Assembly: GCF_000969825.1 (NCBI RefSeq)
Contig: NZ_KQ033919.1
Span: forward strand, 2,221,088 to 2,285,087
Direction of reading: 5' to 3'
Source of the DNA: Parabacteroides gordonii MS-1 = DSM 23371
Lineage (GTDB): Bacteria; Bacteroidota; Bacteroidia; Bacteroidales; Tannerellaceae
DNA: 64,000 nucleotides
Program-made: the position numbers and the translations under genes
The notes under the pieces: generated by a model
Seen by the model: the letters and a program-made list of their open reading frames with translations, nothing else
Told to the model about the DNA's origin: nothing
Databases searched by the model: none
Shown: in pieces, positions 16,868 to 23,713 of the stretch
How positions within the stretch are numbered: position 1 is the first letter of the stretch
Layout: each line of letters begins with the position of its first letter

Positions 16868-16896
16868 GAAAGGGCAGCATATACTGTTGCCCTTTC
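16868..16896 (+). terminator. Hairpin between precursors and immunity candidates
   Basis: Perfect 9-bp stem GAAAGGGCA / TGCCCTTTC with an 11-nt loop, 20 bp after peptide beta. An AT-rich but not T-run tail suggests partial termination, giving more peptide than downstream membrane protein. Confidence 0.55.
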
Positions 16897-16913
16897 ATAA
16901 ATAATACACAATA

Positions 16914-17240
16914 ATGAAACAAACAAATAAAAACAATAGTATTTATTGGTTAGGGCTTTGTGGATTAACCATTCTTTTACAAAGAGAATTCAATATTCAT
17001 ACATATAATACTGTATGTTTATTGGTATTCCCTTCACTATATGTTATTACAACCTGGCATACAATACCCGATCTTTCCAAAAGGATACATCAAGCCATAC
17101 TCATCAGTCTTGTATCATTTTGTTTTTTCGGAGAGAAAACACTTATCTCTTTTATATTACCTTTTATAGCTAGCTTCGCATCTTTTGTAGTATATGCAGC
17201 CTTTGAAAGATATTGCAAGAAACAATCTAATCCAAATTAA
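16914..17240 (+). CDS. Small multi-span membrane protein, candidate immunity protein
   Basis: 108 residues, with four predicted membrane segments (about 11-23, 30-46, 58-72, 76-95) and a basic C-terminus (RYCKKQSNPN). No family recognised. It is the first gene after the alpha/beta precursor pair and is followed by a CPBP protease-family gene. Small multi-span proteins in this position are commonly the immunity partners of class II bacteriocins; that role is inferred from place and size only. Confidence 0.6.
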   Translation: MKQTNKNNSIYWLGLCGLTILLQREFNIHTYNTVCLLVFPSLYVITTWHTIPDLSKRIHQAILISLVSFCFFGEKTLISFILPFIASFASFVVYAAFERYCKKQSNPN

Positions 17241-17292
17241 CAAAAATTCGGATTCCTCTGTAAGTATCAATCTAACGCTACCTCAATCAAGT

Positions 17293-17976
17293 ATGGAACA
17301 CTCAATCAAGCCATCATCAAAGATCCAGGCATACGAACTGATAAAAACGATCTTCATTTATTGGGTTGGGACATTTATTTGTAAGATTGCAGTAAAAATA
17401 GCAGAGACATATATATTACCATATTATCATGTTCAGTCACCCAGCATAGAACTCGAAGAATTTCTAAGACATATCCAATCCATATTAGGAGCTTTTACTC
17501 CTTATTACATCATACTTATTGGTCCATTAATTGAAGAGGCCTGTTTCCGGCTAGGCCTTTCTTTTAAAAAAAGAGATATATTCATTGGAGGATACACACT
17601 ATTTGTTGTCGTATTTATTAATATCACAGGGAAGCTATATAGTTTAAACCTATGGAAAGTTTCCGTTCTTCTTGTTGTTCTTTTGGGAGTTATTTACCTA
17701 TACAAAAAAACAAAACAAGAGATATTTACGAAAGTAAGGAATAAGTATGGCAAAGGTATTACTTATTTATTTATCGTTCTATTCGCATTAATGCATATGT
17801 CAAATTTTTCTTCTTTTGAACTAGGACAACTATCTTACTTTGTATGCTATTTTTCATACCTTTTCATTATATCATACAGCATAACAAGACTACGCATCTA
17901 CAATGGATTCTGGTGGGGATATGGTTTACATGCAGTAAACAATGCTTTTGCAGTTTTAGCAACTTCAGGAATATAA
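17293..17976 (+). CDS. CPBP-family intramembrane metalloprotease
   Basis: Polytopic protein of 227 residues with the three CPBP (CAAX protease/Abi) motifs: EEACFR (EExxxR), FALMHMSNF (FxxxH) and HAVNN (HxxxN). CPBP proteins are frequent in bacteriocin loci of Gram-positive bacteria as immunity factors. An in-frame ATG at 17194 would add 33 polar residues and overlap the previous gene by 47 bp; 17293 is preferred because the membrane domain starts soon after. It is the last intact gene of the island. Confidence 0.82.
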   Translation: MEHSIKPSSKIQAYELIKTIFIYWVGTFICKIAVKIAETYILPYYHVQSPSIELEEFLRHIQSILGAFTPYYIILIGPLIEEACFRLGLSFKKRDIFIGGYTLFVVVFINITGKLYSLNLWKVSVLLVVLLGVIYLYKKTKQEIFTKVRNKYGKGITYLFIVLFALMHMSNFSSFELGQLSYFVCYFSYLFIISYSITRLRIYNGFWWGYGLHAVNNAFAVLATSGI

Positions 17977-18037
17977 TACTTCTTCATAACTGATTATCCA
18001 ATTTATTTATAAGGATATATTCCACGGAGAACATCTA

Positions 18038-18130
18038 TTCATTTTTGTATGTACAATCCACTGCTTATTTCCAAATCCCTATAGTAAATGAGGGCATTCA
18101 AACGTATTGCCATTCTTACACCTACACATA
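18038..18130 (+). pseudogene. Decayed fragment of the DUF3267 gene
   Basis: CGTATTGCCATTCTTACACC at 18103 and the bases just after it match 14983-15006 at all but one position. The preceding stretch (GTAAATGAGGGCATTCAAA) aligns with GTAATGAAAGCATTAAAG at 14953-14970, with a 12-bp gap. In frame it reads AFKRIAILTPT against HYRIAILAPT. It is a short remnant at the island edge; homology of the part before 18080 is doubtful. Confidence 0.45.
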
Positions 18131-18164
18131 TAAGTCTAAAATCGGACTAGGAATAAAGTCAAAA

Positions 18165-18911
18165 CTATTTCTCCCGATTTATATCATACCCAAACAACGC
18201 AAAATCCCCCAGGCACGGATCATCGGGAAATACTTTCTTCAAAGCTTCAGTAATCTCGACAGCCGTCTTAAGGGTGGCGACCTTTTGTTCGGTCAACCCT
18301 AATTCCAGGGATATCTGGTGAACATGGGTATCTAAAGGAATGATCAATTCATGCGGCTGGATCGAAGTACCCCAAATACCGAAGTCCACAATACCGTCTT
18401 TTCGAACCATCCAGCGGAGAAACATAGCCAGACGCTTACAGGCTGAAGTGCCGGTTAACACAGGAATACCTTGAATGCCACGAAAGACATCCTGTATTTT
18501 AGTCACCGGATTAGGGTAGGGACTGGCAGCCAAAGCCTCTTCCAATGAATCATACTGTTCGTAGACCGCTTTCAAACGGGCACACAACTGCCGCAGATCG
18601 GAATAGGTATAGAAGCGATAAAACGTATCCCGCTTACCTGGCTCCGGCTTACTAACAGGCCACTCGTTGTATCCCTCGTCCATAATCCACTGATAAGGGC
18701 CGGGAAGCATGGCATCATGCAGTTCGTTAGCCTTCCGCAGGATCAATTCCCGGCGTCCATAGGAGATCCAGGAAGTAAGAAAGGCCGATATTTCAATATC
18801 CTTCTTCTCCGTATACCGATGCGGAAACTGCACAGGGTCGTCCGGGATAAATGTACTTACATTATATTCTTTCGCCCACCGGCGAAGCTTCTCTTTTATT
18901 TGTTCATCCAT
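18165..18911 (-). CDS. TIGR02757 (DUF2400) family protein
   Basis: 248-residue cytoplasmic protein of unknown function, conserved in Bacteroidetes and Chlorobi. Recognised by its start (IKEKLRRWAKEYN), the ISAFLTSWISYGRRE block, the LDTHVHQISLELGL segment and the C-terminal DPCLGDFALFGYDI. The middle resembles helix-hairpin-helix base-excision enzymes, so a DNA or RNA base-lesion role is possible, in keeping with alkD two genes upstream. Its first 8 bp overlap the end of the RhuM gene. The AT-rich peptide island ends just beyond its 3' side. Confidence 0.88.
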   Translation of the reverse strand: MDEQIKEKLRRWAKEYNVSTFIPDDPVQFPHRYTEKKDIEISAFLTSWISYGRRELILRKANELHDAMLPGPYQWIMDEGYNEWPVSKPEPGKRDTFYRFYTYSDLRQLCARLKAVYEQYDSLEEALAASPYPNPVTKIQDVFRGIQGIPVLTGTSACKRLAMFLRWMVRKDGIVDFGIWGTSIQPHELIIPLDTHVHQISLELGLTEQKVATLKTAVEITEALKKVFPDDPCLGDFALFGYDINREK

Positions 18912-19923
18912 TTTTTCTACCCGTATCTGTCTTTTTCCCTTTCAGTCGTTTTACATCCTCATCCAGTTCTTTAATACTATTCAGTCGTTCTACCGCACGC
19001 TGCACTTCTTTATATTGAGTATATTCCTGTCCGGCTTTTTGTACAGCCAATTGATGAGAGATATGGCCCGCATCTTCCAGAATACTTTTTTCGTTCATTG
19101 TCAAAACCAACTTCAATTTCTCTATCCAATCTCTCATATACAGCGGTTTATGAGCCATTGCCTGCGCCTCTGCAAAAGCTAGAAACTGTTCGACTATCAG
19201 TTTCAACATACTTACTTCTTCTTCATTCAGATAGTTTTTTCCAACGGTTATATCTGCTTTAACAACTTTATCGGGATGACTTGTAGAGGTCAATCCCATC
19301 ATAGGTAACGAAGCATTAGCCCTGTAATAGATCAACTCTGCTGCAGTTTTACCACTAACAGCCCAAAGTAGCTTGTTTTGAACCTCTTTATAAAAAGAAA
19401 GTGTCATTTCATCAGTCGGATCATAGTCGATACTTGTGGCATAAATATCTTTGATTTGCTGGTAAAATACCCGTTCAGAAAGCCGGATTTCCCTGATACG
19501 TTCCAGCAATTCCCTGAAATAATTCATGGAAGAGCCCGTTTTGAAACGTTCGTCATTCAACGCAAAACCTTTAATAATATAGTCACGAAGCCTTTGAGTC
19601 GCCCATATACGAAATTGGGTGCCTTGCTGTGATTTTACCCGATAACCGACGGATATGATGACGTCCAGATTATAGTAGTTAGTTTCGTACTCTTTCCCAT
19701 CATTAGCAGTTGTTCGGAAATTCCGAACAACTGCCGACGGGTTTAGTTCTCCTTCCTCAAAAATATTCTTAATATGCTCACTGATTGTTGATTTCGACTT
19801 TCCGAACAAAGTACCGAGTTGTGACTGTGTCAACCATACAGTTTCTCCTTCAAACAGAACATCTACTTTGATCGTCCCATCCTGTGACCGGTATATTAAT
19901 ACCTCATTGTTACTATTATCCAT
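18904..19923 (-). CDS. RhuM-family protein
   Basis: 339 residues, typical for the RhuM (virulence protein RhuM) family. The N-terminal HTH-like part contains VWLTQSQLGTLFGKSKSTIS, followed by AVVRNFRTTANDGKEYETN and the YNLDVIISVGYRVKSQQGTQFR signature. The C-terminus is a charged coiled coil (EVQRAVERLNSIKELDED). The biochemical role is unknown; members are often on mobile DNA and related to phage antirepressor-type proteins. It sits inside a minus-strand run of core genes, 11 bp after alkD and overlapping the TIGR02757 gene, so it is probably a late insertion that became part of the operon. Confidence 0.88.
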   Translation of the reverse strand: MDNSNNEVLIYRSQDGTIKVDVLFEGETVWLTQSQLGTLFGKSKSTISEHIKNIFEEGELNPSAVVRNFRTTANDGKEYETNYYNLDVIISVGYRVKSQQGTQFRIWATQRLRDYIIKGFALNDERFKTGSSMNYFRELLERIREIRLSERVFYQQIKDIYATSIDYDPTDEMTLSFYKEVQNKLLWAVSGKTAAELIYYRANASLPMMGLTSTSHPDKVVKADITVGKNYLNEEEVSMLKLIVEQFLAFAEAQAMAHKPLYMRDWIEKLKLVLTMNEKSILEDAGHISHQLAVQKAGQEYTQYKEVQRAVERLNSIKELDEDVKRLKGKKTDTGRKNG

Positions 19924-19934
19924 GATATCAATTA

Positions 19935-20636
19935 TTATTTCTTCTTCAGGAAATACTGCCGTTGTTCCTCCGGATAATGTTCGATAGCGTAACGGAGAGC
20001 CGTACGGGGGAGACGTGTCGCGTATTCTTCGAGGAATTCCGTTAATGTTTCCCGGTCTTTCTTGCCGACTTCGCGGAGCATCCAGCCAACCGCCTTATGC
20101 ATCAGGTCGTGTTTATGCGTCATCAGCTTTTCGGCCAATGCCAATGTGTCGGTGAATTCGCGGTTACGGATAAAAGTAACGGTTGAGACCATTGCGATCC
20201 GTTGTTCCCACAGACATTCGCTTTCCGCCAGTTCATACAAGCGCGAACAGTCTTTATCCAACAAATAAAGCCCGACCACATACGGACAGGTGACATCTAC
20301 CAAATCCCAGTTATTGATACGGGCGGCATTATCGAGATAAAAGTCATATAATTTCTTACGTTCGGCTTCGGTTGCCTTTTTGAACTGTTCGACAACAATC
20401 AGCAGGGCACAAAGACGTGCTTCGTGGTATTTGCTTTCGATCAGTATCTGCAATTCGTCCAGAGGTGTTTTCTTGTTTGCCTTTGCGATACTACGGGTCA
20501 GGGGAGCCACCAGCCCGAGGAAGACATCGCCTTCGGCATACTGCCCGGGGCCGGTCTTAAAGAAGCCCTGCAGGAAAGCGGCCTTCTCCGGATTAGCCAT
20601 CGAGAGAAGCTCGCTCAGTATAAAAGCCGCCGTCAT
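19935..20636 (-). CDS. alkD: DNA alkylation repair protein (AlkD-type HEAT repeat)
   Basis: DNA glycosylase of the AlkC/AlkD class that excises N3- and N7-alkylated purines without base flipping. 233 residues of helical repeats. Recognised by the GVSxxxxR-equivalent region APLTRSIAKANK, then YHEARLCALLIV, the catalytic-site block NNWDLVDVTCPYVVG (with the conserved W and D) and HKAVGWMLREVGKKD. Its start overlaps the end of the 2-hydroxyacid dehydrogenase gene by 4 bp, so translation is coupled. Confidence 0.9.
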   Translation of the reverse strand: MTAAFILSELLSMANPEKAAFLQGFFKTGPGQYAEGDVFLGLVAPLTRSIAKANKKTPLDELQILIESKYHEARLCALLIVVEQFKKATEAERKKLYDFYLDNAARINNWDLVDVTCPYVVGLYLLDKDCSRLYELAESECLWEQRIAMVSTVTFIRNREFTDTLALAEKLMTHKHDLMHKAVGWMLREVGKKDRETLTEFLEEYATRLPRTALRYAIEHYPEEQRQYFLKKK

Positions 20637-21592
20637 GGACGTAAGACGCGTGACACAGGGCGGTCGCCTTCCAGGAACCCGATCACATTATTGCAAACCG
20701 TACGGGCCATTACGATACGCACATCCATCGTCTGCGTACCGATGTGGGGAGTTAATACTACGTTATCCATCTCCAGCAATTCTGGCAGGGGATAATCGCC
20801 GAACTCGAATACGTCGAGACCGGCACCGTGAATTGTCCCGTCCTGTAAAGCTTTTACCAAGGCATGTTCATCCACCAACGGGCCGCGAGCCGTATTGATC
20901 AGGATAGCCGATGGCTTCATCTGTTTCAATTCCGCTTCACCGATGATATGGTAGGTATCGGGAGTATAAGGAGCATTCAGAGAAACAAAATCTGACTTTG
21001 CCAGCAGATCTTCCATCGAAACATACGTTACATTCAGTTTTGTTTCTTCCTCTACATAAAGAGGACGGCGGTTATGATAGATCACGTCCATGCCACAAGC
21101 ATTTGCACGTTTGGCCAATGCTTTGCCGATACGCCCCATACCGATAATACCGAGTGTCTGTCCGGTGATGTTAACGCCCAGGTTTTCCAGAACGCCGATC
21201 TTCATTTCTTTACCGAGCGTACGCAGTTTGCGGTCGCATTCGGTGATACGGCGGGCGGTATCGATCATCAGTCCCAAAGCCAGGTTGGCAGTAGGGGCGG
21301 TGACGGGGTCAGGCGTATTGGCAACAGTGATACCTTTTTCAAGGCAGTAAGCCACATCGATGTTATTATATCCCACCGCATAGTTGGCTACCATTTTCAG
21401 GTTCGGGGCATGGTCGACCAGTTCCTTGTTTACCGGGAAGTCGAACATGGAGCATAACACATCATACTCCGGGATCATCTCCATCACTTCTTCATACGTA
21501 AAATCTCTTCCTGCGGGAAAAGTTACATCATATTTGCTTTCCAGCTCGGTGAAGCCTTCACGAAACATGTCGTAGGTCACTAATATCTTCAT
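20633..21592 (-). CDS. D-isomer-specific 2-hydroxyacid dehydrogenase
   Basis: NAD(P)-dependent reductase of 2-ketoacids such as glyoxylate or hydroxypyruvate; 319 residues from the preferred start MKILVTYDMF (21592), which replaces a 12-codon extension without family similarity. The Rossmann motif is GIIGMGRIGKALAKRA. Catalytic residues are Arg in NTARGPLVDE, Glu in the following helix region and His in TPHIGTQT. The exact substrate is not readable. First gene of a four-gene minus-strand operon with alkD, rhuM and TIGR02757. Confidence 0.88.
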   Translation of the reverse strand: MKILVTYDMFREGFTELESKYDVTFPAGRDFTYEEVMEMIPEYDVLCSMFDFPVNKELVDHAPNLKMVANYAVGYNNIDVAYCLEKGITVANTPDPVTAPTANLALGLMIDTARRITECDRKLRTLGKEMKIGVLENLGVNITGQTLGIIGMGRIGKALAKRANACGMDVIYHNRRPLYVEEETKLNVTYVSMEDLLAKSDFVSLNAPYTPDTYHIIGEAELKQMKPSAILINTARGPLVDEHALVKALQDGTIHGAGLDVFEFGDYPLPELLEMDNVVLTPHIGTQTMDVRIVMARTVCNNVIGFLEGDRPVSRVLRP

Positions 21593-21666
21593 ATTCCAGT
21601 GTATATTATTTTCTTTATCAGCCGTCAAATTTAAACAAACAGCCCTTTAATACAAAGAAGAATTGC

Positions 21667-21674
21667 TACTTTTG
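21667..21674 (+). promoter_or_regulatory. -7 element upstream of spmAB
   Basis: TACTTTTG matches TAnnTTTG, 35 bp before the SpmAB start. A -33 TTG is not evident. Confidence 0.5.
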
Positions 21675-21709
21675 TCAAAACATTTAGTAAAATAAACGAC
21701 TATTGATCT

Positions 21710-22945
21710 ATGGTTTTAAACTATATCTGGATTGCCTTCTTTCTTATCGCGTTCGTTGTCGCACTGGGGAAACTGATCTTTGCCGGAGACACGGCGGTAT
21801 TTACCGAAATCATCAATTCATCTTTTGCCTCTGCCAAAACAGGGTTTGAGATATCCCTCGGACTGACCGGGATATTATCGCTCTGGCTGGGTATCATGAA
21901 GATCGGTGAAAAGGGGGGAGTGATCCAGTCGTTCGCCCGCCTGGGAGCACCGGTTTTCAGTAAGTTGTTTCCGGGCATACCGAAAGAGCATCCGGTAACA
22001 GGTTCGATCTTTATGAACATCTCAGCCAATCTACTGGGGCTTGATAATGCGGCTACACCGATGGGCCTGAAGGCCATGCAGCAGCTACAGGAACTGAACA
22101 CCGAGAAGGACTCGGCCAGTAACCCGATGATCATGTTTCTTTGTATCAATGCGTCGGGACTGACATTGATCCCGATCACCATTATGATGTACCGGGCACA
22201 GATGGGGGCGGCTAATCCGTCAGACGTTTTCCTGCCGATCATGCTGGCTACGTTTTCATCTACACTGGTAGCCATACTGGCTGTCTGCATCAAGCAACGG
22301 ATCAATATTCTTCAGAAAAATCTTATTCTATTCTTCGGTGGATTGGCTGCTTTTATAGGCGGGTTGGTCTGGTTGTTCAATTCGTTGGAGCAGGAACAGG
22401 TGTCGCTTTACTCGACTTTGTTTGCAAACACTTTGCTGTTTACGATCATCTGCGGTTTTATCGTCAGCGGCATCCGTAAAAAGATCAATGTATATGACAC
22501 GTTCATTGAAGGGGCAAAAGAAGGATTTAAGACAGCGATAACGATCATTCCGTATCTGGTAGCCATACTAGTCGGGATAGGAGTGTTCCGCGCTTCAGGT
22601 GCAATGGATTTTATCATCGAGGGTATTCGTGTGGGTATCGGCGCACTGGGTGTCAATACTGATTTCGTAGGCGGACTACCAACCATCCTGATGAAGCCTT
22701 TAAGCGGTAGCGGAGCACGCGGAATGATGTTGGATGCGATGAATACATATGGTGCCGACTCATTTGTGGGACGACTGGCTTCGATCGTACAGGGTTCGAC
22801 GGATACGACTTTTTATGTCGTGGCTCTGTATTATGGAAGTGTCGGCATACGTAATACCCGTTATACAATACAATGTTCTTTATTGGCAGACCTGGTAGGG
22901 GCTATTGCAGCTATTGCATTGACTTATCTGTTCTTTGCCCAATAG
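21710..22945 (+). CDS. SpmA-SpmB fusion (nucleoside recognition/gate domain) membrane protein
   Basis: 411 residues with about ten membrane spans. The N-terminal half matches SpmA (ANLLGLDNAATPMGLKAM, the Gate-domain signature) and the C-terminal half matches SpmB (GFKTAITIIPYLVAILVGIG; PLSGSGARGMM; QGSTDTTFYVVALYYGSVG). Fused versions are usual in Bacteroidetes, which do not sporulate; the transported compound is unknown. It stands alone with its own promoter. The 134-bp gap after it holds three loosely similar pieces ending in GCGACTAAT or the like, with no clear terminator. Confidence 0.88.
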   Translation: MVLNYIWIAFFLIAFVVALGKLIFAGDTAVFTEIINSSFASAKTGFEISLGLTGILSLWLGIMKIGEKGGVIQSFARLGAPVFSKLFPGIPKEHPVTGSIFMNISANLLGLDNAATPMGLKAMQQLQELNTEKDSASNPMIMFLCINASGLTLIPITIMMYRAQMGAANPSDVFLPIMLATFSSTLVAILAVCIKQRINILQKNLILFFGGLAAFIGGLVWLFNSLEQEQVSLYSTLFANTLLFTIICGFIVSGIRKKINVYDTFIEGAKEGFKTAITIIPYLVAILVGIGVFRASGAMDFIIEGIRVGIGALGVNTDFVGGLPTILMKPLSGSGARGMMLDAMNTYGADSFVGRLASIVQGSTDTTFYVVALYYGSVGIRNTRYTIQCSLLADLVGAIAAIALTYLFFAQ

Positions 22946-23079
22946 GATTTACCGGTTATCAAAATGTCATTACTATAGCGGGTAATCGGGATTAATATAG
23001 CGACTAATTAGAATTAGTACCGCGACTAATATTTTTTAACGTATCATTTAGATCAGAAAATAAGAATAACAAAAGCAAT

Positions 23080-23514
23080 ATGGCAATATCATTTTATGCA
23101 GAGGATATCGAACTCCCTGCCATCAAGAAAAGAGCAGTAGGCAACTGGATAAAGGCCGTTGCAGAAACATACGGTAAAAAAACAGGAGATATCAGCTATA
23201 TCTTTTGTTCCGATGAAAAGATACTGGAAGTAAACCGCCAGTACCTGCAACATGATTATTACACGGACATCATCACTTTCGATTATACCAGCGGCAATAA
23301 AATATCGGGAGATCTCTTTATCAGCCTGGATACGGTAAAGACGAATGCAGAAGCATTCAAAACCGACTACAACGAAGAATTACACCGCACCATCATCCAC
23401 GGGATTCTCCATCTTTGCGGCATCAACGACAAAGGGCCGGGGGAGAGGGAGATCATGGAAGAAAATGAAAACAAGGCACTGGCTATTTTGCCGGAAGAAT
23501 GCCGGGAGAGTTAA
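23080..23514 (+). CDS. ybeY: Endoribonuclease YbeY
   Basis: Single-strand-specific RNase needed for 16S rRNA 3' processing and ribosome quality control. 144 residues. The zinc site motif H-G-x-L-H-L-x-G-x-x-D is complete (IHGILHLCGINDKG). Conserved YYTDIITFDY and ISGDLFISLDTV blocks precede it. The stop codon lies in the loop of the terminator hairpin that follows. Confidence 0.95.
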   Translation: MAISFYAEDIELPAIKKRAVGNWIKAVAETYGKKTGDISYIFCSDEKILEVNRQYLQHDYYTDIITFDYTSGNKISGDLFISLDTVKTNAEAFKTDYNEELHRTIIHGILHLCGINDKGPGEREIMEENENKALAILPEECRES

Positions 23515-23526
23515 CCCCGGCATTCT
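23496..23526 (+). terminator. Terminator overlapping the ybeY stop codon
   Basis: Perfect 11-bp GC-rich stem AGAATGCCGGG / CCCGGCATTCT with a 9-nt loop containing the ybeY stop, followed by CTTTAATCTTT. Ribosome passage to the stop would compete with hairpin folding. Confidence 0.75.
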
Positions 23527-23670
23527 CTTTAATCTTTCATATTTCTTTCAATCTCCTCAATCGTAGGCAAGCTACTTTTAAATTCTTCGGGCAAAATATC
23601 CTTTGGGGACAGATTCTCACCCAAACCCGCCATTCACTCATTTTTCAATCGAGGGAAAGTCTTTCGCCTA

Positions 23671-23678
23671 TACTTTTG
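23671..23678 (+). promoter_or_regulatory. -7 element upstream of LytS-type kinase
   Basis: TACTTTTG matches TAnnTTTG, 36 bp before the kinase start codon. Confidence 0.5.
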
Positions 23679-23713
23679 AACTGTAATCGGATTTTTCATT
23701 TAAATTTACAGTT

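Noticed and set aside
18045-18302. 85-codon plus-strand ORF
   Set aside because: Its second half is antisense to the TIGR02757 gene and its first half overlaps the DUF3267 remnant; no protein-like pattern throughout.
22960-23040. Three GCGACTAAT-like pieces between spmAB and ybeY as an operator array
   Set aside because: The pieces differ in sequence and spacing; only short words match and the small hairpin formed has a two-base loop.
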